A stretch of 25,733 nucleotides of DNA from a virus. Under the pieces are notes generated by a model that made no database searches, had not been told where the DNA came from, and was given only the letters and a program-made list of their open reading frames with translations. This document shows, one piece after another, positions 12,247 through 20,377 of this stretch. The stretch spans positions 1 through 25,733 of the IMG/VR virus record IMGVR_UViG_3300025319_000095. One strand, written 5' to 3'. A program made the translations under genes and the position numbers. Position 1 is the first letter of the stretch; the number at the start of each line of letters is the position of its first letter.

Positions 12247-14715
12247 TTATGGTGTTCCTCCGTCTATGTTTTGAGATGATAAATAAACTGAATCAGGACT
12301 TCCGCCATCGATATTGCCTCTCAAAGAGTTCAATTCCGGCACTGAAGTGAAATATAAAATTCCGATTTCATTTCCAGTCACCAAAGGCGTTGTAACTGTT
12401 AATTGGGATCCTGAAACCGTCCAATCGAATAAACCTCCCTCTTCGAGAACCTGACCCTGTAAAGTCACGAACAAAACGACAGGATCGGCATTCATTAGGT
12501 TGAAAATATTGGATCCAGAATAAGTGAAAACCTCTTTTATAGGAACGCTTGAGGCTGGAGCGATCAAAGTTCTCATCGTTTCCAGACTTATTTTGGTCAT
12601 TTCCTGACCCGATTCCTCATTTTTTACAGCATTAAAAACGATCTCTGAGGTCGTCAATCCAGTAGTATCGAGGTCTTTTTTATTCAGGATAGCACTCGGA
12701 TTAAGTCTAGCGTTTGAAGTTTCTCCAGATACATCTCCGTTTAGCTCAGGAAAAACAATCTCTGGGAAGGTAATATTCGGCAAATTGGCTCCGTCAGAAA
12801 GTCCAGGCACTGTGATTCTGATCGGTGCTATAAAATAATCACCCTCTCTAGGCTGGTCGACATTTTCTTCAAAATACGTGGGAACTACATCTGCATCGAA
12901 TATCTCCCGATAAACGTTCCTCATTAAACCAGAACCCAAACCCATGGTAATCGAAACTGCCAGGTATTTTCTGGATGAAATTGAGGCCTTATCTTTTATG
13001 ACAGTCAAAGGCGTAATCTGCTCCCCTCTCTGGAAAAAATCTCCAGATAAAACAGCCGAAGTTGCGCCATTCATCGACAGCCATTGAAGTAAAAACAATC
13101 TTCGAATATTGAGATTGTCCGTCTTTCCTCTCCGGTTCCATGTGGTTGTCAAGGTTCCTGCAACGTCCATCACTCCAGCAACTCCCTGAACCAATCCGTC
13201 CGAAATATAATGCTGAAAGCTTGGCCCCTTATAAGCGGTCACAGCTCCAGTGGTTGCGCCCTCTAGTAAGATCTTTTCGTTACTTGGCTGCTCTACTCTT
13301 AAATTGGTTTTCCATCCAGTTAAACGAATTTCTGTACTGTCAGCAGACCCAGTTTTTACCAGCTTGTAAAACCTGAATTTTACATTTCCATCGTTAGGAA
13401 TTGAACCGATTGAAATTGCGTAATCCTGCCACCTTCTCCGCTTCTCGGTTTCAATTCTTAAAAAGCTTTCATTTAAACTCCAACCGTCAGCAGTCCAATA
13501 ATAAGTAACCGGAAGACTCAATAAAGTCGTTTCGATTATCACTTGAAAAAAAAGCACTGGTCTGGATCCTGCGATTAAAATTGCTGGGTAATCAAACCTG
13601 TGACTGAATGCAATTTCAATAGTATCAAATCCAGCTACCGTTAAAGCATACGCGTCCGACTCCAGATAATTAGGCTGACGTGTCAACTGTTTTCCCGGGA
13701 TCTTTACAGCGTATAAATTCCCTTTATAATTAGCAATTACTCGCTCGATAGTTATTCCCAGCACTCCAGAAACAGCCGTCCAGCTATTCAGCGTTGTGGC
13801 ATCAATCCAGTCCGCCTCTGTTTGAAACCCTCCTGTCGTGGTTTCTCCTGTACTTTCTACCGTACTGATATAAACTTCTGCGTTTCTCAGAGCTGGATTA
13901 AAAGACAATGAACCGGATTTATTTATCAGACCTCTAAAAATACTAGTGGCCGTGTCCATTTCAATGATCGGATCAAAGCTCGTAAACCCGACATAAACCC
14001 CGAGTGCTGAGTACTCCCTTTCAATATAAGAGCTGGATTTCGCCTGAATATTCTCAATTCTCCAGCCTCGATACTGATAAATTCTACAAAATAAAGGCCT
14101 TAAAATAGACTCCAAGACCTCTGCACAGTTGGGATCATCTCCAAAAGCTAAAAAGGTTTTCGCATCGACTTTTGCTTGCTTCAAAGGACTGTCAGCATTC
14201 CCTGAAAGCATCCCGTTTGAATACATATTTACAGCCTCAAAAATAGGCAAAGCCAACTGAGTGCCAGCCAAAGCCTGTAACAGGTAATCAAATAAACTAT
14301 TCGATCCAGATAGATTTGTAAAACTAGCCGTTTTTAAGCCGTCTAAGCCGTCAGAGCCTTGAACAGTCACTAAGTAAGGCAATGAGGTGTATCTCTCCGC
14401 ATACCTCTCAGGATTAACCCAGCCTGACCAAATTAATTCGTTCGCAAGGTCTAGTATTTCAATACTGTACTGATAATCCTCAGCCTGTCCCAGCTCAATA
14501 GTGGCAAAGTTCGTAGTAACGTAAAAATTTATCGATACATCTCCAGGCAAAATAGGATTTACAATATCAGAACCCGAACCAATTTTCAATTCGATCCAAT
14601 CTCGACCAGCTCCATCGAATTCGGTAACAGCTCCAGCATATCCAGCCAACCCGATATTGACCGTGACTTTTCCATAAATATCGGACGTACCGATTATTCT
14701 AAATTTTGTTGCCAT
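12247..14715 (-). CDS. Large tail-tip / baseplate protein
   Basis: 822 residues, the largest protein here, directly after the tape measure gene, where siphoviruses encode distal tail and tail-tip (Dit/Tal-like) proteins. The N-terminal 110 residues are beta-rich (YQYSIEILDLANELIWSGWV, then VTVQGSDGLDGLK), as in Bacteroidota phage tail-tip proteins. A middle section with WTADGWSLN and several strand repeats follows, and the C-terminus has a tail-tip-like segment (IKEVFTYSGSNIFNL). The last 25 residues contain two copies of NIDGG-(S/T)-P separated by DSVYLSSQ, a short repeat likely to join the fibre. No peptidase or lysozyme motif seen. The role comes from position and length, not a firm family match. 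Confidence 0.65.
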   Translation of the reverse strand: MATKFRIIGTSDIYGKVTVNIGLAGYAGAVTEFDGAGRDWIELKIGSGSDIVNPILPGDVSINFYVTTNFATIELGQAEDYQYSIEILDLANELIWSGWVNPERYAERYTSLPYLVTVQGSDGLDGLKTASFTNLSGSNSLFDYLLQALAGTQLALPIFEAVNMYSNGMLSGNADSPLKQAKVDAKTFLAFGDDPNCAEVLESILRPLFCRIYQYRGWRIENIQAKSSSYIEREYSALGVYVGFTSFDPIIEMDTATSIFRGLINKSGSLSFNPALRNAEVYISTVESTGETTTGGFQTEADWIDATTLNSWTAVSGVLGITIERVIANYKGNLYAVKIPGKQLTRQPNYLESDAYALTVAGFDTIEIAFSHRFDYPAILIAGSRPVLFFQVIIETTLLSLPVTYYWTADGWSLNESFLRIETEKRRRWQDYAISIGSIPNDGNVKFRFYKLVKTGSADSTEIRLTGWKTNLRVEQPSNEKILLEGATTGAVTAYKGPSFQHYISDGLVQGVAGVMDVAGTLTTTWNRRGKTDNLNIRRLFLLQWLSMNGATSAVLSGDFFQRGEQITPLTVIKDKASISSRKYLAVSITMGLGSGLMRNVYREIFDADVVPTYFEENVDQPREGDYFIAPIRITVPGLSDGANLPNITFPEIVFPELNGDVSGETSNARLNPSAILNKKDLDTTGLTTSEIVFNAVKNEESGQEMTKISLETMRTLIAPASSVPIKEVFTYSGSNIFNLMNADPVVLFVTLQGQVLEEGGLFDWTVSGSQLTVTTPLVTGNEIGILYFTSVPELNSLRGNIDGGSPDSVYLSSQNIDGGTP

Positions 14716-16350
14716 TTATCCAATGATTTTATTGACTCTTTGAAGATACCTGTTAGATGACAAAACGATATTTTCTCCAGTCACTACCGCATAAAGTTCC
14801 TGGGCTCCAGAGTTACCACCCGTCCCGAACTTACTTAGGAAAGATCCCATTTTTTCGAAAGGTATGACCGCCTCTTTTCCGCTTGGGTTATCTCCCAAAA
14901 TTGCGGTCGTCATTCCGGTAACCATACCACCCTCGGCAAACTTTGGTAAACCAGCCATTCCTTGAAACAGCTCTTTAAATCCAGCCATTCCGCCAAACTT
15001 TCCTGCACCCATTCCCAAACCTCCGAGTAAAAGATTCAAAGCAAAAGCCGCAGCCGCGGCCGCAATCAATTTCACGATCAGAGCTTTTATGCCATCTATC
15101 AAAGTTCTGAATCCTGCCTTTCCATTAGTAACCATAGCCTCGAAACTAGCCTGTAAAGTCTGACCGAGCATATTTGTCAGAGTCCCAGCCCATGCCATTT
15201 CTTGGTTATATTTTTTCTGTTCCTCAGTTGCGAAAGTGATTCGATCAATCGCCTCCTGAGGAATAATGATCCCAGCACTCAGCGCACCTTTCAAAGCAGG
15301 ATTTAAAAGCCTCTCTGAGATCTGCTTTATATTCCCGAGAGTTTCTTCCGAATATTTGTCTTTGAACTCGAAAGGATTTCTCATGCCGGCCATGATAGCG
15401 ATTGATTTCTCTCTCTCTTTATTCACGGCTTTAATCCCAGCCAACTCGGTTTCGTTTCCTTTATTGACGATCCCATTCAGTCGAACCCTTTCCCTTGCAG
15501 CATCTGCGACCAGTTCTTCACGCTTTGCGAGTAAAGTATTCAGAGCCTTCGTACTCTCGTCTGAAATATCATTCGCCTTCTGACTGATTCTCATTTCCTC
15601 GATCTGCATCGATAAAAGATTGTCCTCGGCTTTCAATCTTTCAGCAATCAGAGCAATCGCTTTTTGAGCATGGGCCTGCCTTTCTTTTTCACTCAAGCTC
15701 TGATCTCTGGCCAGCTCAGACGATTCCGCAATTTCACGGTTCAATCTTGACCGAGTTAAAATCAGATCATTTTCCGCGTCCTCAATCTTTATGGCTAAGT
15801 CTGCCAACCTACCTCCAGCTTTAATACCGTCCGTAAACGCATTAACAGTAGCTTTTCCAGCCTCTTTCGCTCCACTGGCCAGAGTCTTGAAACCCTGTGC
15901 GAGGTCACCGTTTAACATTTGCGAAATCCCAGCGAAAACAGTTCCCCCGAGATTCTGCAAGACTCCTAAAAGGTTTCTAAAAATCTGTACGACAGGCTCA
16001 ACGACCGACATCAAAGCATCCATTCCGGCCTCTGTTGTGGCTAGATAGGTAATCAGTGAGGCCAGAGCGACCACGATTAACCCGATGCCAGTACTCGCCA
16101 TCGCTATTTTGAGAGCTTTCCAGCCCAAAGCCATCGCCTTTAAAACAATCTCGCCAGCGGTCATACTACGCAACAAAGCGACTTGCTCAATAACAGCAAC
16201 TTTTAACCCTTTAGCGTATAGCATTAACTGCTTGCTCTGCTGTTTTACCTCATCTGTGAAGGTTTTCAGCATTGAAAAAGAGTCCTGCAAAGCACTTACA
16301 AACGGGTCTGAATCCAGTCCCAGCGTTGCGATTAATTGTTTTTTATCCAT
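14716..16350 (-). CDS. Tail tape measure protein
   Basis: 544 residues. Helical N-terminus (LIATLGLDSDPFVSALQDSF, then a coiled coil with EVKQQSKQLMLYAKGLK), a hydrophobic segment near residues 85-110 (IAMASTGIGLIVVALASLI), a long Glu/Lys/Ala coiled coil (residues about 190-320), a second hydrophobic part (LIVKLIAAAAAAFALNLLLGGLG, about 430-455) and a glycine-rich end with LPKFAEGGMVTGMTTAILGD, the typical 'FAEGG' tape-measure tail. The tape measure sets tail length and its membrane segments help DNA entry. At 544 residues it predicts a rather short siphovirus tail. It starts within the end of the chaperone fusion frame (19-base overlap), the usual order. Confidence 0.9.
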   Translation of the reverse strand: MDKKQLIATLGLDSDPFVSALQDSFSMLKTFTDEVKQQSKQLMLYAKGLKVAVIEQVALLRSMTAGEIVLKAMALGWKALKIAMASTGIGLIVVALASLITYLATTEAGMDALMSVVEPVVQIFRNLLGVLQNLGGTVFAGISQMLNGDLAQGFKTLASGAKEAGKATVNAFTDGIKAGGRLADLAIKIEDAENDLILTRSRLNREIAESSELARDQSLSEKERQAHAQKAIALIAERLKAEDNLLSMQIEEMRISQKANDISDESTKALNTLLAKREELVADAARERVRLNGIVNKGNETELAGIKAVNKEREKSIAIMAGMRNPFEFKDKYSEETLGNIKQISERLLNPALKGALSAGIIIPQEAIDRITFATEEQKKYNQEMAWAGTLTNMLGQTLQASFEAMVTNGKAGFRTLIDGIKALIVKLIAAAAAAFALNLLLGGLGMGAGKFGGMAGFKELFQGMAGLPKFAEGGMVTGMTTAILGDNPSGKEAVIPFEKMGSFLSKFGTGGNSGAQELYAVVTGENIVLSSNRYLQRVNKIIG

Positions 16351-16691
16351 GCTTTTAATCGTTTTTGAAGTTGTTTTTCCATTTCCTCAGGATCAATATC
16401 GATAATAAAACTCTCATCCAAGCCCGGAATGCTCCAGAAAACGCTCAAAGGTGGCAGTTTCTGCTTGGGATCCTCGTTCGCTTTAGCCAAAATCCAGGCA
16501 ATTCTCCGAAAGTGATTTTCTTCTCGATCTTTCTTTTTCTGAACTCCCCGAGAAAAACTTACAAACTCTCTGAAAGTCAAATCAAAAAGGCGTGTCGGAT
16601 CTAAACCCAACACGCCTGCCATTTCAAATAATGAATCCTCCGTAAGCTCTACTTCTTCGCCAGTCTTTTCGGCTTTTGAACCTCTTCGCTT
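16332..16691 (-). CDS. Tail assembly chaperone T-extension, read by -1 frameshift from the upstream gene
   Basis: Frame open from the slippery A run (16698-16690) to a stop at 16332; 119 residues are read after the slip, the last 96 following an internal ATG at 16622. The junction peptide after the slip begins K-R-R-G-S-K-A-E-K-T-G-E-E. No stop interrupts it, and the extension overlaps the first chaperone gene's end exactly as in the gpG/gpGT arrangement of lambda-like phages. The body has LGLDPTRLFDLTFREFVSFS, a basic RKKDREENHFRRIAWILAKA helix and an acidic end. The fusion would be 227 residues. ATG 16622 has no Shine-Dalgarno at proper spacing (a GGAGG lies 14 bases upstream, too far). Confidence 0.75.
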   Translation of the reverse strand, partial: KRRGSKAEKTGEEVELTEDSLFEMAGVLGLDPTRLFDLTFREFVSFSRGVQKKKDREENHFRRIAWILAKANEDPKQKLPPLSVFWSIPGLDESFIIDIDPEEMEKQLQKRLKAWIKNN

Positions 16692-17014
16692 TTTTTTTCT
16701 GGCTTCGGCATAGATTCAGCAATCATCGCAGAAAGCTCTTTAACTTTTTCCGGTGAACTCAGGATCCATGTGAACACGTCCTCGTAAGCAATTTTCGGCT
16801 GGAGTCCTTTTTTCTTTTCCTTCAAAGCGTAAGGATAGAAAATCAAGTCGCAAACCACGTCTAAAACGTAATCATCGTCATTGATCAGCTCCAGATACTT
16901 AGCGATTGTCATTCTCTTTTCAGGCTCGTAGAACTTCATAAAAGTGACTACCTCAGAGAACGAGCCAATGGTAAAACCGATTTCGATTTTATTCCCGTTA
17001 ATATCTATTTCCAT
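16649..17014 (-). CDS. Tail assembly chaperone (gpG-like)
   Basis: 121 residues. Starts with a beta hairpin (MEIDINGNKIEIGFTIGSFS), then helices (FMKFYEPEKRMTIAKYLELIN, VLDVVCDLIFYPYALKEKKK, EDVFTWILSSPEKVKELS) and a Lys/Glu-rich tail. This small helical protein directly between the major tail protein and tape measure is the usual gpG chaperone that coats the tape measure during tail assembly. Near its end, codons 106-108 (GAA AAA AAA AGC) contain nine A in a row that could slip to the -1 frame and fuse the next frame. Most ribosomes would stop at 16649, so the short form is expected to dominate. Confidence 0.75.
   Translation of the reverse strand: MEIDINGNKIEIGFTIGSFSEVVTFMKFYEPEKRMTIAKYLELINDDDYVLDVVCDLIFYPYALKEKKKGLQPKIAYEDVFTWILSSPEKVKELSAMIAESMPKPEKKSEEVQKPKRLAKK
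16690..16698 (-). promoter_or_regulatory. Programmed -1 ribosomal frameshift slippery site
   Basis: Nine consecutive A on the minus strand, read GAA AAA AAA AGC in frame; the heptamer A AAA AAA allows both Lys-tRNAs to re-pair after moving back one base. The -1 frame is then open to 16332. Such signals are conserved in the tail chaperone pair of long-tailed phages. Confidence 0.75.
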
Positions 17015-17016
17015 AA

Positions 17017-17433
17017 TTAAACGACAGTGCTTTCAGTAGGTGCGCCAGTTTTTTGAAACGAGGCCGAATAAGTAGAAATCCCGTTCTGAGGATCAGTTCT
17101 CGAAATAGACATTAGCCATCCCGACTGACTGTAATACTTTTCTCCTGTCTCAGTTCCTCCGTAGTAAAGAGTAGCTGGAACGACAGCCGTGAGATATTCA
17201 TTGTAAAGCAGTGACCAGTTCCCTGCTTCAAAACTCGAGTTCCCTTCAACCGTAACAGTTCCGTCACGATCTCCAGCGATATAAGTTTTGTGAGTGATTC
17301 CCGTGGTCGGATCTTTACTCAGTTTATCAGTAGTTTCCAGCATTTCGACTGTTCCTTCCATACCTCCTGAGGTTTGCCCAAGAACGGCAGTGGTCGCCAC
17401 TTTAAGAATTACAAATTTGCCATCAATAGCCAT
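17017..17433 (-). CDS. Major tail protein (tail tube)
   Basis: 138 residues. Beta-rich, with the pattern of tail tube proteins of the TP901-1/lambda V class: start MAIDGKFVILKVATTAVLGQTSG, central GTVEMLETTDKLSKDP with TYIAGDRDGTVTVEGN, and the C-terminal GWLMSISRTDPQNGISTYSASFQKTG where the last strand 'YSASFQ' is typical. It forms the stacked rings of the tail tube. Position between tail completion and chaperone genes supports it. Spacing to neighbours is 2-3 bases. Confidence 0.8.
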   Translation of the reverse strand: MAIDGKFVILKVATTAVLGQTSGGMEGTVEMLETTDKLSKDPTTGITHKTYIAGDRDGTVTVEGNSSFEAGNWSLLYNEYLTAVVPATLYYGGTETGEKYYSQSGWLMSISRTDPQNGISTYSASFQKTGAPTESTVV

Positions 17434-17436
17434 ATT

Positions 17437-17856
17437 TTAAGAATTTTGAGATTTATAAGATAATCTGAGACTTTTTATTGCTGTCCGACCTTCAGAGCCT
17501 TCGATTATGTCTTCTCCAGATCCAGCAAATTGCATTGTAAATATATTGATACCTGCCAGAATTCCAAAAGTTGAAAGCCTCGTAGGGGTTATCTCAGTAA
17601 CAATCGTCCTGGCAGTACTCGAAACCCAATCCAGATCGCCACCTCTCCCGATAAACTTTTCACATATCTGAATCGAAATAGTCCCCTCAGACATAAATGA
17701 AAGCTTATCATTCAGGGCCGTTTCACTCAGTAAGGCAATAGTTATGTATCGGTTGGTTTCAACAGGTGGCATAACAGACCAAGCCTTTACCGGAGTCATC
17801 AAAGCATTAATCGAACTGACCAACGCTTCCCTAATTTCTGAGCCTGATAGAATCAT
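17437..17856 (-). CDS. Tail terminator / tail completion protein (DUF3168-like)
   Basis: 139 residues with an N-terminal helix (EIREALVSSINALMTPVKAWSVMPP), a YITIALLSETAL strand, a segment FMSEGTISIQICEKF and a C-terminal strand set with SLRLSYKSQNS. This order (helix, proline-rich loop, strand pair, V-S-T-R helix, closing strand) matches small tail terminator proteins (gp17/gpU-like or DUF3168-like), which cap the tail tube and meet the head connector. Located directly before the major tail protein and coupled to the gp10-like gene by ATGA. Confidence 0.6.
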   Translation of the reverse strand: MILSGSEIREALVSSINALMTPVKAWSVMPPVETNRYITIALLSETALNDKLSFMSEGTISIQICEKFIGRGGDLDWVSSTARTIVTEITPTRLSTFGILAGINIFTMQFAGSGEDIIEGSEGRTAIKSLRLSYKSQNS

Positions 17857-18233
17857 TTCAAAATAGCATTAAGTCTGTCCTGCAATCCTTCTGTTTCCCT
17901 TTCAAACGCTTTCTGCATTGCGTAATTCTTCCACCTTTCCTCGACATAAATGGCATAATTTACGTTCGTTCCTACCTTAATTTCCTGCTCTTTCGGGATC
18001 TCATTAAGCTTGCCATTGTAGCTTTTTCCCTGTTGATCCGTGTAGGAATAGCTGGTTTTTCCCTTGTGGCTCGTCCGACCAGTATCCACCAAAACATGAC
18101 TTTTATATCCCGATTCAATCATTAAAGCAGTGAGTAAAAGTTCCTCCATTAATGCTTTGATAATCTCGTCCCCTGCCTGATCCAAGTCATTCAAAACAGC
18201 ATTAACGTCTCTAGTATTAATTTTCATTTCCAT
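17853..18233 (-). CDS. HK97 gp10-like head-tail joining / tail completion protein
   Basis: 126 residues. An N-terminal helix with the pattern VNAVLNDLDQAGDEIIKALMEELLLTALMIESGYKS is followed by VDTGRTS, the 'DTG-R' turn typical of HK97 gp10-like proteins, then a Lys-rich loop and VGTNVNYAIYVEERW, the family's 'Y-A-x-Y-V-E' motif. These proteins join head and tail during morphogenesis. Starts at ATG 18233, overlapping the upstream stop by one base; a second in-frame ATG is two codons further. Confidence 0.8.
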   Translation of the reverse strand: MEMKINTRDVNAVLNDLDQAGDEIIKALMEELLLTALMIESGYKSHVLVDTGRTSHKGKTSYSYTDQQGKSYNGKLNEIPKEQEIKVGTNVNYAIYVEERWKNYAMQKAFERETEGLQDRLNAILK

Positions 18234-18553
18234 TATGAAGCCCTCTCTTTTTCAGTAGCCAAAACAGATAACGTAAAAGGATTCAACTCGTAAACCGCCC
18301 CAATCACGTAAGTCTTTCCTCTGTACTCCAGTTTCATTGCTGTGGTAATCAAAGCTGAAACAGGATTTTTTACGATAATAAAACTCGTTCCTTTTATCCC
18401 CGTCCACTGGCCCGACTCAGATCCTGTCGAATATCCTTTCTCAGTAACATTTGCCCAGCCCGACCAGAATAATGCAGTCGTTTCGGTTGAGCCTCCAGTT
18501 GCGGTTTCCACATACGTAGTATCGTAGACCTTTATAAACTTATCCCGTTTCAT
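18233..18553 (-). CDS. Head closure / head-tail adaptor protein (SPP1 gp16-like)
   Basis: 106 residues, beta-rich. A start with KVYDTTYVETATGGSTETTALFW leads to WANVTEKGYSTGS, a segment SFIIVKNP and a YRGKTYVIGAVYEL end, as in small head closure proteins of the SPP1 gp16 / phage head-tail joining family (a barrel with 'G-x-Y-x-I' near the end). It sits after the gp6-like connector and before the gp10-like protein, its standard position. ATGA overlap with the connector gene. Confidence 0.65.
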   Translation of the reverse strand: MKRDKFIKVYDTTYVETATGGSTETTALFWSGWANVTEKGYSTGSESGQWTGIKGTSFIIVKNPVSALITTAMKLEYRGKTYVIGAVYELNPFTLSVLATEKERAS

Positions 18554-19008
18554 ATAAAACCTTTGAGCCTCCGATTTTTAATTACCCTCTTTACGTTCTC
18601 AGGCATGTATGAACTCGGTTCCCCTCTTTTATACCAGTCATACGCCAGCTCCAAGACTGCATTTTTTAGATCCATTCCACCTTTTGCCAAGGTCGTGTAT
18701 GTGATTTCAATCCCGTCCGTGACACTGATATAGGGCATCGATTGGCCTGTATATTCAACCGTGGTCGTGATAGTTGCTACTGGAGAAAACGGTAAAAATC
18801 CAGACCAATCTTCGGCATAAATCACAACGGTACTGGCTACCAAAGAAAGGTTTGTCTGGTTCTCGATTTCTTCTCTTGCTCCAGTAATCAATGATTCGAT
18901 CAGAGCGTTTTCAGAACCTCCAGAATCCTCCGACCTGAAAAACAGCACAGCTTCCGCCAGCGTTGCGATCTCAGATCCGGTTTTTGTCTTGCTAATTATT
19001 TCAATCAT
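18550..19008 (-). CDS. Head-tail connector (gp6-like / phiE125 gp8-like)
   Basis: 152 residues. Residues 15-60 form helices (EVATLAEA-like start: ATLAEAVLFFRSED, ALIESLITGAREEIENQTNLSL), the typical gp6-type 'A-x-E-x-I-x-x-x-T' layout. A strand-rich middle follows (VVIYAEDWSGF, LPFSPVATITTTVEY), then YTTLAKGGMDLKNAVLELAYDWYKRGE. It joins the portal to the tail in HK97-like phages. It follows the capsid gene and its terminator and opens the connector-tail set. No obvious new promoter was found between 19009 and 19066, so it probably depends on read-through. Confidence 0.7.
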   Translation of the reverse strand: MIEIISKTKTGSEIATLAEAVLFFRSEDSGGSENALIESLITGAREEIENQTNLSLVASTVVIYAEDWSGFLPFSPVATITTTVEYTGQSMPYISVTDGIEITYTTLAKGGMDLKNAVLELAYDWYKRGEPSSYMPENVKRVIKNRRLKGFI

Positions 19009-19060
19009 TCCTTTATCGTTTAGGGTTTTAAACCTCTTTTCTGCTGGGACTTAAATTAAC

Positions 19061-19085
19061 AAAAAAACCCGCCATTTAGACGGGT
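19061..19085 (-). terminator. Intrinsic terminator directly behind the major capsid gene
   Basis: On the minus strand ACCCGTC (19085-19079) pairs with GGCGGGT (19073-19067), 7 bp with one T-G wobble and a 5-base loop TAAAT, and flows into a seven-T run (19067-19061). It lies 24 bases after the capsid stop and 53 bases before the connector ATG. It probably lets the capsid and packaging part be made in excess over the connector-tail part. Confidence 0.8.
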
Positions 19086-19109
19086 CTTTATCACAGGTAC
19101 TTTTTCCCC

Positions 19110-20360
19110 TTACGCTGGAGTAATGGCCGTCAGGACATTAGCAATGGTATCGTAGAAAAACGCATCTGTTCTTCTCACTACGTTGATGATCGATTCCTCG
19201 ATTCTCGCAGTAATAAGGTTTTTCTGAACGTTGTCAGAATCTTGGTCAAAGAATCTCAATGACATTCCTTCCAAGGCCATCGGCATCACATATCTACTAT
19301 CTCCTGCTCCAATGTAACCCAAAGCGATAGCAGTGGTAGCAATAACAGGAACTCCGTAAACGTAAAGCATCGAAGTTTGAGAATCGAAAATGATATTCTG
19401 CAAATGCTTTCCTGTGGTATCCTTAGCCGATAAAAGCTTCCAGTAATCAACCGGGTGAATTCCGACAAAGTTTACCTGATACTCTGAATTCGCCAACAAA
19501 GCACAAATACCGGCAATCGCATCGTAGGTACTCTGAACTGCGGCAGCCACTTTGAAAGTCGGGATCCCAGCAAAAGCAGCCGAAACTACTGGAGCGTTGA
19601 AAATACCTTCTACCCTTCCTGAAGCTCCAGTACCGAAAAACAGTTCCGTATCTTCTTTCAGCATCAAATCAGCGACCAGCATCGTATTGATGAAAGTTGC
19701 GATTCCCTTTACGTTTCTCAGGGTCTGACGACCGATCAACTGGAAAGCCGCAATGGTCGATTCAGTAGCTGTCGCAAGCGCAGCCTTATATTCCACCTGA
19801 GCTTTGGCCGATCCCTCAGTAGCCTGAACCCCGACTGCTCCTTCCTTAGCAGTTTCTCTGAGGAAAGTATAAACCGCCTCGTCTGTCTGGCCCATTCCCA
19901 GCAATTCTCGAACGTGTCTGTTTCTTCTGGCCAAAGGAACAATTTCGGAATTATTGTTTACTGCATAAGCAGTGGTCGCAGTGGTAGCTCCCAAAGAGTT
20001 TGCACCCGTAAAGATTCCAGGCACTTTCACAATGTCAAACTGGACGCTGGTACTCAGTCCCTTCGTGAATGAAGTAATCAATTCCTTATTGTCAGTAAGT
20101 TTTTTGATGACTTCTCCAGAGAACGAAAGCTCTCTCTTATTCCCTTCGGCCATGTCAGAAATCTGCTTTTTCAGCGATGTTTCCATGGTATCGAAATCAG
20201 ACTTGGAGACCAGATCTCCGAGAGCTTTTTCGATTTTATCTTCAAGACCTTTGTGCAGATCCTCTGCTTTCTTGAATTCACCTTTTGCCTCAGCCTGTGC
20301 CGTGGTCTTAATGTCACTTTTGATCAGCTCAATAAGCTCTGATTTTTCTTCTTTTGTCAT
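19110..20360 (-). CDS. Major capsid protein, HK97 fold
   Basis: 416 residues. The first ~95 residues are a charged coiled coil (KKAEDLHKGLEDKIEKALGD and so on), like the HK97 scaffold-like delta domain that the protease removes. The mature part begins near TKGLSTSVQFDIVKVPG (about 99-115), has the N-arm, then VPLARRNRHVRELLG, TYTF-type core (VYTFLRETAKEGAVG), IAAFQLIGRQTLRNV helix, DTELFFGTGASGRVEGIF and the P-domain/A-domain end (IGAGDSRYVM, MSLRFFDQDSDN). These features identify the HK97 family. It lies just after the prohead protease, as usual. Confidence 0.9.
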   Translation of the reverse strand: MTKEEKSELIELIKSDIKTTAQAEAKGEFKKAEDLHKGLEDKIEKALGDLVSKSDFDTMETSLKKQISDMAEGNKRELSFSGEVIKKLTDNKELITSFTKGLSTSVQFDIVKVPGIFTGANSLGATTATTAYAVNNNSEIVPLARRNRHVRELLGMGQTDEAVYTFLRETAKEGAVGVQATEGSAKAQVEYKAALATATESTIAAFQLIGRQTLRNVKGIATFINTMLVADLMLKEDTELFFGTGASGRVEGIFNAPVVSAAFAGIPTFKVAAAVQSTYDAIAGICALLANSEYQVNFVGIHPVDYWKLLSAKDTTGKHLQNIIFDSQTSMLYVYGVPVIATTAIALGYIGAGDSRYVMPMALEGMSLRFFDQDSDNVQKNLITARIEESIINVVRRTDAFFYDTIANVLTAITPA

Positions 20361-20377
20361 TTTTTTAGAATGGTTTT

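Noticed and set aside
16622-16640. Independent start at ATG 16622 for the second chaperone frame
   Set aside because: The GGAGG lies about 14 bases upstream of the ATG, too far, and the frame is open back to the slippery A run, which explains it better.
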